A DNA stretch of 64,000 bases from JAHRAW01 sp965262585 (GCA_965262585.1 OZ253546.1:2480001-2544000); one strand, 5' to 3'; counted from the stretch's first letter, positions 32,789-46,300 are shown. Numbers and translations: made by a program. Notes: generated by a model not told the origin, from the sequence alone.

Positions 32789-33961
32789 ATGAAACGATTG
32801 CCGATTATTTTATTAAGCACCGCGTTATTGCTGGTCGGCTGCAAATCCAAAGACACGGAAACGCTGTGGGGAATCTATCATGAGCCGGTGAAACCGCAAA
32901 CGTTGCCCAAGGCAGTCGGCGCATCGGAACTCAAGGTATTGTGGCGAAGAAACCTCGGCGACGGCGCCGAGCAAGGCTACGCGATACTCAAACCGGCTTA
33001 CGGCACTGACGGCCTGTATGCCGCCGACCGCAACGGCAAAGTATTCAAACTCGATCCAAAAAACGGCGCGACCTTGTGGCGGCGCGACCTCGACACGGCG
33101 ATTTTCTCCGCAGTCGGGGTCGGCGAATCGCTGGCGGCGGTGACCCTGGACAAAGGCACGGTGGTGGCGTTGCACGCCGATTCCGGCGAAGTGTTATGGA
33201 AGATGCCGCTCAACCGCCAGATTTCCGCCATCCCGGCAATCGGACAGGGGAGAGTGGTGGCGCGCACTGCCGGGGGAGCGGTGGTCGGCATGAGCGCGGA
33301 AACCGGAGAGATCGCGTGGTCATTTGAACGACCGGTGCCGGGCCTCAGCATTCACGGCGACTCGACCCCGGTCATCAGCGGCGATGCGGTGTTTGTGGGG
33401 CTTGCCAACGGCAAGTTGGTCGCTAACAACGTGGTCACCGGGCGCGAATACTGGGAAGCCGAAGTATCCTTCACCACCGGGCGTAACGAACTCGAACGCC
33501 TGACCGACTCGGACACCTCGCCGCTGGTCGCCGCAACAACGATATACACCGCCACCTATCAGGGAAACGTGGCGGCACTGCGCTTGCAAAACGCCGAAAT
33601 AAAATGGAAAGCGGAAGCATCCTCAAGGCTGCCCATGTCTCTGGGTGGCGGGCGATTGCTGATTACCAACGAATTGGGTGAAGTGGTGGCATTCGATGCC
33701 GAATCCGGCGAGATGCTATGGACTCAAGAAGGCTTTCGCGGCCACGGAATGAGCCGCCCGCTGGTGGTGGGCGAGCGGGTTGTGGTGGGAGACGCCGATG
33801 GTAATATCTATTCCCTGAACCTCGCCGATGGTACGCTGTTGCAACGGCGTAATGTGGTGCGCGGTGCAGTGGTCGCCCTGATTCCCGGCCCGCAACAGTT
33901 CGCGGTGTTTTCGTCTCGCGGGAATCTCAGCGTGATGACGCTGAAGCCAACCGAAAATTGA
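32789..33961 (+). CDS. bamB: Outer-membrane assembly lipoprotein BamB
   Basis: 390 residues from ATG 32789, one base after the yfgM stop. The N-terminus is a lipoprotein signal (MKRLPIILLSTALLLVGCKSK, lipobox Cys near residue 17). PQQ-like beta-propeller repeats follow, with recurring motifs (VFKLDPKNGATLWRRDL, VVALHADSGEVLWKMPL, VVGMSAETGEIAWSFERP, VVAFDAESGEMLWTQEG). BamB helps BamA insert beta-barrel proteins in the outer membrane. The giant autotransporter of this window would be a client. Confidence 0.96.
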   Translation: MKRLPIILLSTALLLVGCKSKDTETLWGIYHEPVKPQTLPKAVGASELKVLWRRNLGDGAEQGYAILKPAYGTDGLYAADRNGKVFKLDPKNGATLWRRDLDTAIFSAVGVGESLAAVTLDKGTVVALHADSGEVLWKMPLNRQISAIPAIGQGRVVARTAGGAVVGMSAETGEIAWSFERPVPGLSIHGDSTPVISGDAVFVGLANGKLVANNVVTGREYWEAEVSFTTGRNELERLTDSDTSPLVAATTIYTATYQGNVAALRLQNAEIKWKAEASSRLPMSLGGGRLLITNELGEVVAFDAESGEMLWTQEGFRGHGMSRPLVVGERVVVGDADGNIYSLNLADGTLLQRRNVVRGAVVALIPGPQQFAVFSSRGNLSVMTLKPTEN

Positions 33962-34012
33962 TGTTTCATCGTAAATAAAAAACATTCATCAGACCTCCCG
34001 TGCCTTGTTCAA

Positions 34013-35386
34013 ATGCTCCCCGTACTTGCTTTAGTTGGACGGCCCAACGTCGGAAAATCCACCCTCTTTAACCGCCTGACCAGATCCAGGGATGCGATTG
34101 TTGACGACCAGCCCGGAGTAACCAGAGACCGCCAATACGGCCACGGCCGCATCGCATCCAAAGCGTTTCTCGCCGTCGACACCGGCGGACTGGAAGCCGA
34201 GCACGGGCCATTCGAAGACGCCGTTCGCCAACAAGTAGAACTGGCAATGGAAGAAGCGCAGGCGATTCTGTTCATGGTGGACGCCCGAGACGGGTTGGTT
34301 CCTCAAGATCGCATCATCGGCGAGCAGTTGCGAAAGAACGGCGCCAAGGTATTCGTGCTGGTGAACAAAAGCGAAGGCTTTGAAGCAGGACTCGCCGCTT
34401 CGGACTTTCAAGAATTGGGGCTGGGCGCACCCGCCGCCATTTCCGCAAAAAGAGGAGACGGCGTCGAGCAATTGCTGGAGACCATTCTGGCGGACTATGC
34501 GGAACGCGGCGAGGCCGATGAATATCACGATGACGATGACCGGGAAATTCCCATCATCACTCTCGCTGGCCGACCCAACGTCGGCAAATCCACCCTCGCC
34601 AACAAACTAGCCGGGGAATCACGGATGCTAGTCAGCGAGATTCCCGGCACCACCCGAGACAGCGTGCGGCTTCCACTTTGCATCGACGGCAAGCGCATGA
34701 TATTGATTGACACCGCCGGTGTTCGCCGAAAATCCCGCGTCGATGAAACCATTGAAAAGTTTTCGGTGATCAAAGCCTTGCAAGCGGTGGCGCAATCCCA
34801 TGTGGTGATTTTGATGCTAGACGCCAGCGCGGAAATCGGTTTTCAAGACGCCACCATCGCCGCTATGGTTCGAGATTTGGGACGCTCCATGGTGGTGGCG
34901 GTCAATAAATGGGACCATATCGAAGACCGCCAGCGCAACAAAATCAAAGACGAACTTGAATTAAAACTGCCGTTTCTACCCAACCCGGAAATCCTATTCA
35001 TCTCCGCCCGATACGGCTCCAATCTGGCAAAAGTAATCCCCGCCGCCCTACGCGCCCACCAAAGCGCAATGACCTCCATCGCCACCTCCAGCCTCAACCG
35101 CACACTCGCCCGCGCCGTCGCACAAACCCCACCCCCCATGCAAAGCCGCCGAACAGTCCGCCTAAAATTCGCCCACCAAGCCGGAAAAAACCCCCCAATA
35201 ATCATAGTCCACGGCAGCCGCGCCGAAAAACTCCCCGCCACCTACCGCCGCTACCTATCCGGCTACTTCGCCCGCACCTACCGATTAGTAGGCACCCCAG
35301 TCCGCATAATCTTCCGCTCCGGTGAAAACCCCTACTGGGACGGCACGAAACGGAAAAGACCTCAGGGAAAGAAGTCTAAACGGTAG
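34013..35386 (+). CDS. der: Ribosome assembly GTPase Der (EngA)
   Basis: The 457-residue protein has two tandem GTPase domains, each with a GRPNVGKST P-loop (residues 8-16 and about 187-195), DTGG/DTAG switch motifs and NKS(E)/NKWD specificity motifs. A C-terminal KH-like domain follows (TVRLKFAHQAGKNPPIIIVHG, RYLSGYFARTYRLVGTPVRIIFRSGENPY). Der acts in 50S maturation. Its TAG stop is the first bases of a palindromic-repeat array, so the array abuts the gene with no spacer. Confidence 0.97.
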   Translation: MLPVLALVGRPNVGKSTLFNRLTRSRDAIVDDQPGVTRDRQYGHGRIASKAFLAVDTGGLEAEHGPFEDAVRQQVELAMEEAQAILFMVDARDGLVPQDRIIGEQLRKNGAKVFVLVNKSEGFEAGLAASDFQELGLGAPAAISAKRGDGVEQLLETILADYAERGEADEYHDDDDREIPIITLAGRPNVGKSTLANKLAGESRMLVSEIPGTTRDSVRLPLCIDGKRMILIDTAGVRRKSRVDETIEKFSVIKALQAVAQSHVVILMLDASAEIGFQDATIAAMVRDLGRSMVVAVNKWDHIEDRQRNKIKDELELKLPFLPNPEILFISARYGSNLAKVIPAALRAHQSAMTSIATSSLNRTLARAVAQTPPPMQSRRTVRLKFAHQAGKNPPIIIVHGSRAEKLPATYRRYLSGYFARTYRLVGTPVRIIFRSGENPYWDGTKRKRPQGKKSKR

Positions 35387-37356
35387 GGAGCGGCTATCGC
35401 CGGCATGTCTTACTGGATCCCCGCTTTCGCGGGAATAACGGCATAGGGAGTCGGCTGTCGCCGGCATGTTTTACTGGATTCCCGTGTCCCCCAACTCGTT
35501 ATTCCCGCTGTCGCGGAAATAACGAGTTGGCGGCACGAGAATGACGGCGGCCTGTCGTCATTCCCGAACGATAGAAAAATAGGGAGCGGCAGCGACTATA
35601 TTTTTCATCGTATCGGGAATCCAGAAGGGTAATAAGGAGTCGGATCTCGTCGGCATGGCTCACTGGATCCCCGCTTTCGCGGGAATAACGGCGTAGGGAG
35701 TCGGCATTCGCCGGCATGTTTTACTGGATTCCCGTGTCCCCCAAGTCGTCATCCCCGCTGTCGCGGGAATAACGACTTGGGGGCACGAGAATGACGGCGG
35801 CCTGTCGTCATTCCCGAACGATAGAAAAATAGGGAGCGCCAGCGACTATATTTTTCATCGTATCGGGAATCCAGAAAGCCAAATAAGGAGTCGGCTGTCG
35901 CAGGACATGTTGTACTGGATTCCCGTTCGCGGAAATAACGGCGTAGGGAGTCGGCTATCGCCGGACATGTCTTACTGGATTCCCGTGTCCCCCAAGTCGT
36001 TATTCCCGCTGTCGCGTGAATAACGACTTGGCGGCACGAGAATGACGGCGGTACGTCGTCATTCTCGAACGATAGAAAAATAGGGAGCGCCAGCGACTAT
36101 ATTTTTCATCGTATCGGGAATCCAGAAGGCTAATAATGAGTCGGATCTTGCCGCACATGTCTCACTGGATTCCCGCTGTCGCGAGAATAACGGCGTAGGG
36201 AGTCGGCATTCGCCGGCATGTTGTACTGGATTCCCGTGTCCCCCAACTCGTCATTCCTGCTGTCGCAGGAATAACGACTTGGGGGCACGAGAATGACGGC
36301 GGTACGTCGTCATTCCCGAACGATAGAAAAATAAGGAGCGTCAGCGACCATATTTTTCATCGTATCGGGAATCCAGAAGGGTAATAATGAGTCGGCTGTC
36401 GCAGGCATGTCTCACTGGATTCCCGCTTTCGCGGGAATAAAGGCGTAGGGAGTCGGCTATCGCCGGCATGTTGTACTGGATTCCCGTGTCCCCCAAGTCG
36501 TCATCCCCGCTGTCGCGGGAATAACGACTTGGCGGCACGAGAATGACGAGTCTGGGAGTCCTCATCGACAAACGAGGAATATCAAAAGTGCGTCATTCTC
36601 GAACGATAGAAAAATAGGGAGCGGTAGCGACCATATTTTTCATCGTATCGGGAATCCAGAAAGCCCATAATGAGTCGGCTGTCGCGGGACATGTTGTACT
36701 GGATTCCCGCTGTTGCGGGAATAACGGCGTAGGGAGTCGGCTGTCGCCGGCATGTTTCACTGGATTCCCGTGTCCCCAACTCGTTATTCCCGCTGTCGCG
36801 GAAATAACGAGTTGGGGCACGAGAATGACGGCGGCCTGTCGTCATTCCCGAACGATAGAAAAATAAGGAGCGGCAGCGACTATATTTTTCATCGTATCGG
36901 GAATCCAGAAGGGTAATAAGGAGTCGGATCTCGCCGCACATGTCTCACTGGATTCCCGCTTTCGCGAGAATGACGGCGTAGGGAGTCGGCATTCGCCGGC
37001 ATGTTGTACTGGATTCCCGTGTCCCCCAAGTCGTCATTCCTGCTGTCGCAGGAATAACGACTTGGGGGCACGAGAATGACGGCGGTACGTCGTCATTCCC
37101 GAACGATAGAAAAATAAGGAGCGTCAGCGACTATATTTTTCATCGTATCGGGAATCCAGAAGGCTAATAATGAGTCGGATCTCGCAGGAATAACGGCGTA
37201 GGGAGTCGGCATTCGCCGGCATGTTTTACTGGATTCCCGTGTCCCCCAAGTCGTCATTCCTGCTGTCGCAGGAATAACGACTTGGGGGCACGAGAATGAC
37301 GGCGGTGCGTATCGGGAATCCAGTTAAACAATCCGGCGCCAGCCGCTCCTTATTAA
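35387..37356 (+). repeat. Palindromic-repeat array 1 (about eight units of about 250 bp)
   Basis: The landmark ACTGGATTCCCGTGTCCCC recurs near 35471, 35721, 35972, 36224, 36474, 36757, 37007 and 37224. Each unit combines hairpins: a nested palindrome built on AACTCGTTATTCCCGC (35493-35528 in the first unit), a long imperfect one from ATTCCCGAACGATAG to ATCGTATCGGGAAT (35560-35620), a 20-22 bp one of GATTCCCGCTTTCGCGGG type, and a GGCTATCGCCGGCATG block. Copies differ by scattered, often compensating, changes. No real gene is present; apparent short reading frames follow the repeat. Confidence 0.9.
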
Positions 37357-37379
37357 GGACAGGCACGGGGGCGCTGTCC
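37357..37379 (-). terminator. Terminator-like hairpin after the giant gene
   Basis: On the minus strand the TAG stop runs into GGACAG...CTGTCC with an 11-base GC-rich loop, followed by TTAATAA. The same design follows the DUF1640 gene at 55476-55495. The T-run is short, so termination is likely but not certain. Confidence 0.4.
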
Positions 37380-40300
37380 CTACAATGCCAATTCGCCAGT
37401 CAGTCTTATCGTGTTATCTATCCCACCATCGGCTTTTATTTCATGACCCGCTTCCAAGTTTAAGGTAGCGGTTGTGTTTAGGGTCCAGCGGGTGCCGAGG
37501 TGGTGGTGGGTTGTGCCGTTGGTGGTGGTTTTTAGGCGGGTGTAGGGGGTTATTAAGCCACGGCCGGAGGGGGTGGGCATGCCGTAACTTAGTTCGGTTG
37601 CCATGAAGGTGGTGTCTTGGGTTTGGGTGGCGGATAGGTCGGATATATCACCGTTCCATAGGTCTGTGCCTGCTTGTGCGCCCCAGCCGGTGGATAAACT
37701 GAACGACAAGCCGCCAGATTTTGAGGCGATGCCGTTGCCGATTCCTATTAAAGCAGATACGCCCCATTCGTTGATTTCTTCGGAGTGTGCCGCCAGCCAG
37801 TGTCCCCGGCCTTCCAAGCGGAGTCCTCGGTGGCTGCTGTATTTCAGGGCGCCGCCTAACTCTACTCCGGCGCCGGTGTTTTCGCCGTCTCCGCCGTCAT
37901 ATCGCATTCCCATTTCCAGAGATGAGGTTAATCTATTGCCGATTTCGTCTTGGTATTCTTTGCTGCCTTCGAGAGCCATTCGTAGGCGGGATACGCTCAC
38001 ATCAGCGCCGCCTACCCCTTCGACTTCAAAATTGCCCAAAGAGGCTTCGCTTTTGAGGCGGACTTTTATCGAGTTGGCAGACGGGATTAGGGTGTTGTTG
38101 ATGCCGATGGCAAACATAGTTAGATTGGCATCTTCGGTTACGGCAACCCCATTGTCCGGGGCGATTTCAACTTCACCGGTTCCATACCCCACGGTCGCCC
38201 ATAAATCAAAGTTACCGGATTGCCAATTTAGATACGGATTAATGCTGGTCAGGTCGGTTTCGTGAGTGCCTTTGTCGCCATCGGTATCGGTGTAATCAAA
38301 TGAACCGTCAGATTGCGAAACCGATAATCCCAACAATAAATTGGAACTGAGTTTGGTGTCTACACCTAAAGTAATTCCACTCAAATCACCATCCCATTTC
38401 ACTTGGCCGGAACCGCCGCCGGAGAGGTTGGTGTAGTTTCCGCCGCCCCAAATTGTGGTGTTGCCCACTGCATCGCCGCCGCCGTCAACCGCATTAAGCG
38501 GCATTGTGAATGATGAATTACCCATCATTTTTTTCCAATCTAATGAATCGTTTTGTATATCCCGACCGCCGTTGACTAAAATTCCGTGCAGAGAATTGCC
38601 GCCGCCGAATTGGAAACCACCGACTCGGCTAGATGAAGCAGCATTGGCAACTCTATCGGTGATCGCCGTAACCAGATTGCCCACTACGGCGGTGGCGGCC
38701 TCCGGCAAGATGGCTTCATTTACGGCAATCATATCGGCGATCCGCTCGGCTTCATCGGTCGGCGATTCGGGAGTCGGTTCGCCCGGGGTGGCCGTTGCGG
38801 TTCGAGTAACGGTGATGGTGTAGGGCAGAGTAGCACCGCCGGTTTGTGCGGTTACGGTAACGGTGATGATGTTCTCGCCCATGGTTAAGCCTGAAACCAC
38901 TTCGCCATTTACGGTTAGTGCCGTGCTACTTGTATCGGTGCCGGTGATTGCGGCGGTGCCATTGCCGGGGGTTGCGATGATTGTGATGCTGTCGGCGGCA
39001 ACTTCGGCGGTGTAACTGGTGATGCTGCTGTCAAAGTTTGGCGTCAATGTTCCGGGCGACAACGACAATCTAGTCAAACTGGCCACGTTGCAAGTGGTGC
39101 TTACACCGCCATCGGCGGTAATGGTCCAGTTATTCGGCGCACCAGTCAAAACACTTCTGGCGGCGGTGGCGCAATAGGTGGAACTGCCGCCGTGGAAGGT
39201 AATACCGCTTTGTAGTGCTGTTTCGCCGCTATCTATCGTAGACCAACCCTGCAACAGCGAATCGTAGTTAGCCGTAGAAAGCGTAATGCCGGAAAACATA
39301 TCTCTCATATCGGCAACACTGTTGACATCCCAACCACCAATATCCCGATCAAAGGCAGCGGCATTATTAAACATACCGTTCATAGAGCCAACACTGCTCA
39401 CATTCCAGATACCAATGTTCTGATCAAAAACAGTGGCATCAGCAAACATCGAAAACATACTGGTAACACTACTCACATCCCAGGTACTAATATCCTGATT
39501 AAAGGCACTGGCACCACTAAACATATTACCCATATCGGTAACATCACTCACCTTCCAACTACCAATATCCTGATTAAAGGCAGTGGCGCCAGAAAACATA
39601 GAACTCATATCGGTAACACTGCTCACATCCCAATCACCAAGGTCCTGATCAAAGGCAACGGCACTACCAAACGTAGCAACCATAGTGGTAACACTACTTA
39701 CATCCCAATCACTAATATCCTGATTAAAAGCAGTGGCACCGATAAACATATTAGTCATAGTGGTAACCGCACCCACATCCCAATCACCAATATCCTGATT
39801 AAAGACAGGGGCATTATTAAACATTCGCCTCATATTGGTAACCGCACCGACATTCCAATTACCAATAGGCTGATTAAAGGCAGTGGCATTAGAAAACATA
39901 AAATCCATAAAGGTAACGCTACTCACATTCCAATTACCAATATTCTGATTAAAGACAGTGGCTCTAGAAAACATAGAACTCATATCGGTAACATTACTTA
40001 AATCAGGGATATCCATTGCCATCCCGACTAGATTTGAGGCGCCGAAAAAAGCCCGATGCATCGAAGTCCATTGTTGATCACCCCAGTGATTGATGGCGAT
40101 GATTTTCTCTTTATCGCCTGAATCATTAATATAAATCCGTGGGAAAGTGCCGCTGATGCGCACTTCATACTCGCCCGGCGTGGTGTAGGTATAGGTGGCG
40201 TCGCCGGTGTGGTTGGTGGACACAGTGGGGGTAACGCCCCAATCAACGGAGTAGTCGTAGGTTACCCCGGTAAAGGTGGGAATGGTGATGTCCAGATCCC

Positions 40301-43300
40301 CCGCTGAAACTTGCCAAGTGGTTACAAAATCTTCTGTGGATGATATGGCGGCTCGAGTAACCGTGAGGGTGTAGGTTGTTGTGGCGGTGTTATCTTGCGA
40401 GGTTACGGCAACGGTGATGATGTTTGCGCCGATGGTTGAGCCTGAAACCACTCCGGCGGAAGTTACGGTTAATGCGGCGCCACTTGCATTAGTGGCGGTG
40501 ATTGCGACTCTGGCATTGTCATTGGTGGTGGTTGCCGTGATGGTGGTGCTGGTTTCGGTATTGGTAACGCCTGCAGTGTAGGTGGTAGTAGCGGCGTCAA
40601 AAGTTGGATTCAACGACCCGGGCGACAGCGACAGGGCGCTCAAACTGGCAACGGATGAGCAACCGGTGGCTTGATCGCCATCGTCAATGTTCCAGTTATT
40701 CGGCGCACTAGTCAAAATAGTTCTGGCAGCGGTACCGGCGCAGTAGGTGGCATTATTGCCGGCGTCGAAGTCAACGCCGGGTTGTAGCGCCGTTTCGCCG
40801 GCGGCGGTATCGATAGTAGACCAACCTTGCAACAGCGAATCGTAGTTGGCCGTGGAAAGACTAACACTGGAAAACATTTCCCTCATATTGGTAACATTAC
40901 TCACATCCCAACCACCAACATCCTGATCAAAGGAACGGGCATTATTAAACATTTGATTCATATTGGTAACTCCACTCACATCCCACTCACCAATATCCTG
41001 ATTAAAGGAACGGTCACGAACAAACATTCCACGCATATTGGTAACATTACTCACATTCCAACCACCAATGTCCCGATTAAAACGGGCACCACTAAACATT
41101 TCCTCCATATTGGTAACATTACTCACATTCCAACTACCAATATCCTGATTAAAGGCATCGGTACTGGCAAACATTTCAGCCATAGTAGTAACGCTACCCA
41201 CATTCCAACTACCAATATCCTGATCAAAGGCAGATGCACTGGCAAACATCAAAGACATATCGGTAACATTACTCACAGTCCAATTACCAATATCTTGATT
41301 AAAGGTACTGGCACCGGAAAACATCCCAGCCATATCGGTAACACTAGTTAAAACAGGTGCAACGATTGCCGTATCCCCGGCGAGATTTGAGGCGCCGGCA
41401 AAAGCCCGATTCATCGAAGTCCATACTTGATTACCCCATTGATTGATGGCGATGATTTTCTCTTTATCGCCTGCATCATTAATATAAATCCGTGGAAAAG
41501 AACCGCTGATGCGCACCGTATACGAACCCGGCGTGGCGTAGGTATGGGTGGCGGCGGCGGATTGGGCGGTGGACATAGCCGTGTTATCGCCCCAATCAAC
41601 ATCGTAGTTATAGGTCGCCCCGGTAAAGGTCGGAATAGTAATGTCCAGATCCCCCGCCTCAACTTCCCATGTGGTTACAAAATCCGTTATGTTGGTTTCG
41701 CAACTGGTGCTTTCATCGCCATCGGTGATGGTCCAGTTAGCATCGGCGTCGGCCTCCAAAACACCTTTGGCGGCGGTATTGCAAAAGGTGGAATTACCGG
41801 CATCGAAGGTAAGGCCCGTTTGTAATGCCGTTTCACCGGCGGCGGCGTCAATGGTAGACCAACCCAGCAATAACGCATCGTAGTTATCCGTAGAAAGCGT
41901 CACGCCCATAAACATACTGCTAACATTGGCAACCTTACTCACATTCCAACCACCAATATCTTGATCAAAGGAAGTGGCGCCATTAAACATACTGCTCATA
42001 TTGGTAACACTACTCACATCCCAACCACCAATATCTTGATCAAAAGCAGTGGCGTCAGAAAACATACCGTTCATAGCGGTAACATTACTCACATCCCAAC
42101 CACCAATATCTTGATTAAAGGCAGCATTAAACATAAAACTCATATTGGTAACAGCACCCACACTCCAACTACTAATATCCTGATCAAAAGCAGTGGCACC
42201 AGAAAACATACTACCCATATTGGTAACACTACTCACAGTCCAGCCACCAATATCTTGATTAAAAGTGGCATCCCGAAACATACCGTTCATATTGGTAACG
42301 CTACTCACATTCCAACTACCAATATCCTGATCAAAAGCAGTGGTCGCATTAAACATAGCGTTCATATTGGTGACCAAACCCACATCCCAACCACTAATAT
42401 CCTGATTAAAGGCAAAGGCACCACTAAACGTACTGTTCATATCGGTAACGCTACTCACATTCCAATCACCAATATCCTGATTAAAGGCATCGGCATCACC
42501 AAACATCAAAGACATATCAGTAACACTACTTAAATCAGGCATATCGGTTGCTTGCCCGGCGAGATTTGAGGCGCCGAAAAAAGCCCGATTCATCGAAGTC
42601 CATGCTTGCTCCCCCCATTGATTGATGGCGATAATTTTATCTTTATTATTTCCACTTGCATTATTAATATAAATCTGTGGGAAAGAACCGCTGATACGGA
42701 CCGTATAAGAGCCCGGCGTGGCGTAGGTATAGGTGGCGTCGCCGGTGTGGTCGGTGGACACAGTGGGGGTAACGCCCCAATCAACCGAATAATCATAACC
42801 ACTGCCGGAGGTAGGAATGGTGATGTCCAGATCCCCCGTCCCAACTTTCCAAGTGGTTACAAAATCCGTTATGTTGGCGCCGCAACTGGGGCTTTCCCCG
42901 CCATCGTTAATGGTCCAGTTGGCACCGGCATCGGCCTCCAAAACACCTTTGGCGGCGGTATTACAAAATTTGGAATTGCCAGCATCGAAGGTAATGTCCG
43001 TTTGTAATGCGGTTTCACCGGCGGCGGTGTCAATGTTAGACCAACCCAGCAATAACGCATCGTAGTTAGCCGTGGAAAGCGTCACGTCATCAAACATATT
43101 GCTCATATTGTCAACATTACTCACATTCCAACCACCAATATCTTGATCAAAAGCAGTGGCACCAAAAAACATTCCAGACATATTGGTAACCCCATTCACA
43201 GGCCAACCACTAATATCCTGATTAAAGACACTGGCACCGGCAAACATTCCAGTCATATCGGTAACGCCAGTTAAATTGGGAACATCGGTTGCCAGCCCGG

Positions 43301-46300
43301 CGAGATTTAAGGCACCAAAAAAAGCATTCTCCATGGAAGTCCATACTTGATTACCCCATTGATTGATGGCGATGATTTTCTCTTTATCGCCTTCATCATT
43401 AATATAAATCTGTGGAAAAGTCCCGCTGATGCGCACTTCATACTCGCCCGGCGTGGCGTAGGTATAGGTGGCGTCGCCGGTGTGGTCGGTGGACACAGTG
43501 GGGGTAACGCCCCAATCAACCGAATAATCATAACCACTGCCGGAGGTAGGAATGGTGATGTCCAGATCCCCCGTCCCAACTCGCCATGTGGTTACAAAAT
43601 CTTCTGTGGATGGTATGGCGGCTTGAGTAACGGTGAGGGTGTAAACCCGTTGGCTGTTGTTTTGTGCGGATACGATAACGGTGATGGTGTTATCCCCTTC
43701 GGTGAAACCCGAAACGGTGGTGCCGCTTACGGTTAATGCGGTGCTATCGGCGGCGGTGCCTGCGATTGCGATGGTGGCATTGCTATCGGTGGCGGTTGCC
43801 GTAACTGTGGCGAGGGTAACGGTAGCGGCAACCGATGTGGTGTAGGTGAGCGTGGCCGGCGCAAAAGTTTCGTTGAAATTCCCGGTCGACAGCGACAGGG
43901 CGCTTAAACTGGCATCGCTGCTGCTGCCGCAACTGGTGCTTTCCCCGCCATCGTTAATGGTCCAGTTAGCACCGTCATCGGCCTCCAAATCACCTTTGGC
44001 GGCGGTATTGCAAAATTTGGAATTGCCAGCATCGAAGGTAATGTCCGTTTGTAATGGGGTTTCACCGGCGGCGGTGTCAATGGTAGACCAACCCAGCAAT
44101 AACGCATCGTAGTTAGCCACAGAAAGCGTCACGTCATCAAACATATTGCTCATATCGTCAACATTACTCACATTCCAACCACCAATATTTTGATCAAAAG
44201 CAGTGGCACCAAAAAACATTGCAGACATATTGGTAACCCCATTCACAGGCCAACCACTAATATCCTGATTAAAGACACTGGCATTGGCAAACATTCCAGT
44301 CATATCGGTAACGCCAGTTAAATTGGGATCATCGGTTGCCAGCCCGGCGAGATTTAAGGCACCAAAAAAAGCATTCTCCATCGAAGTCCATACTTGATTA
44401 CCCCATTGATTGATGGCGATGATTTTCTCTTTATCGCCTTCATTATTAATATAAATCTGTGGAAAAGTCCCGCTGATGCGCACCGTATACGAACCCGGCG
44501 TGGCGTAGGTATAGGTGGCGTCGCCGGTGTGGACGGTGGACACAGTGGGGGTAACGCCCCAATCAACCGAATAATCATAACCGCTGCCGGAGGTAGGAAT
44601 AGTAATGTCCAGATCCCCCGTCCCAACTCGCCATGTGGTTACAAAATCTTCTGTGGATGGTATGGCGGCTCGAGTAACGGTGAGGGTGTAGGTTGTTGTG
44701 GCGGTGTTATCTTGCGAGGTTACGGCAACGGTGATGATGTTTGCGCCGATGGTTAAGCCTGAAACCACTCCGGCAGCAGTTACGGTTAATGCGCCGCCAC
44801 TTGTATTGGTGGCGGTGATTGCGACTCTGGCGTTGTTATTGGTGGCGGTTGCCGTGATGGTGGTGCTGGTGTCGGTATTGGCAACGCCTGCAGTGTAGGT
44901 GGTAGTAGCGGCATCAAAAGTTGGATTCAACGACCCGGGCGACAGCGACAGGGCACTCAAAGTAGCAACGCTTGAGCAACCGGTGGCTTGTCCGCCATCG
45001 CTGGTAATCGTCCAGTTATTCGGCGCACCAATCAAAATATTTCTGCCAGCGGTACCGGCGCAGTATATGGAAGTGCCGCCGTGGAAGGTAAGGCCCGGTT
45101 GTAATGCGGTTTCACCGGCGGCGGCATCGATGGTAGACCAACCCAGCAATAACGCATCGTAGTTTGCCGTGGAAAGCGTCACGTCATTAAACATACTGCT
45201 AACATTGGCAACCTTACTCACATTCCAATCACCAATATCTTGATCAAAAGCAGTGGCGCCATCAAACATACCGCGCATATTGGTAACATTACTCACATTC
45301 CAATCACCAATATTCTGATTAAAGGCAGTGGCACTTGAAAACATAAATACCATATTGGTAACCAAATCCACATCCCAACTACTAATATCCTGATTAAAGG
45401 CATCGGCATCAAAAAACATTTGCTTCATATCGGTAACGCTACCCACATTCCAATTACCAATATCTTGATTAAAGGCAGTGGCATCAAAAAACATCCCTGC
45501 CATATCGATCACGTTACTCACAGTCCAACTACCAATATCCTGATTAAAGGCATCGGCATCAAAAAACATACTGTTCATAGTGGTAACACTACTCACAGTC
45601 CAACTACCAATATCTTGATCAAAAGCAATGGCATTATTAAACATAAAACTCATATCGGTAACGCTACTCACAGTCCAACTACCAATATCCTGATTAAAGG
45701 CAGCGGCACCATTAAACATACTGCTCATATCGGTAACATTACTCACATCCCAATTACCAATATCTTGATTAAAGGTACTGGCACCGTTAAACATCCCAGC
45801 CATATCGGTAACACTAGTTAAAACAGGTGCAACGATTGCCGTATTCCCGGCGAGATTTGAGGCGCCGGCAAAAGCCCGATTCATCGAAGTCCATACTTGA
45901 TTACCCCATTGATTGATGGCGATGATTTTCTCTTTATCGCCTGCATCATTAATATAAATCCGTGGGAAAGAACCGCTGATGCGCACTTCATAATCGTCCG
46001 CCGTGGCGTAGGTATGCGTGGCGCTGGGGTTTGAGGCATCGGTGTGGGTGGTGTCAGCAGTGTTATCGCCCCAATCAACGGTATAGTTATAGCCAGTGCC
46101 GGTGGTCGGAATAGTAATGTCCAGATCCCCCGCCTCAACTTTCCAAGTGGTTACAAAATCCATTGAACCGGCGGCCGGTGCGGCTTGAGTAACGGTGATG
46201 GTGTAGTCCCGTTGGGTGTTGTCTTGTGCGGTAACGACAATAGTAATGGTGTTATCGCCTTCGGTGAAACCCGAAACGGTGGTGCCGGTTACGGTTAATG

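Noticed and set aside
35387..37356. Regularly spaced repeats suggesting a CRISPR array
   Set aside because: The period is about 250 bp and nearly the whole unit is repeated. There are no short identical repeats with unique spacers and no cas genes.
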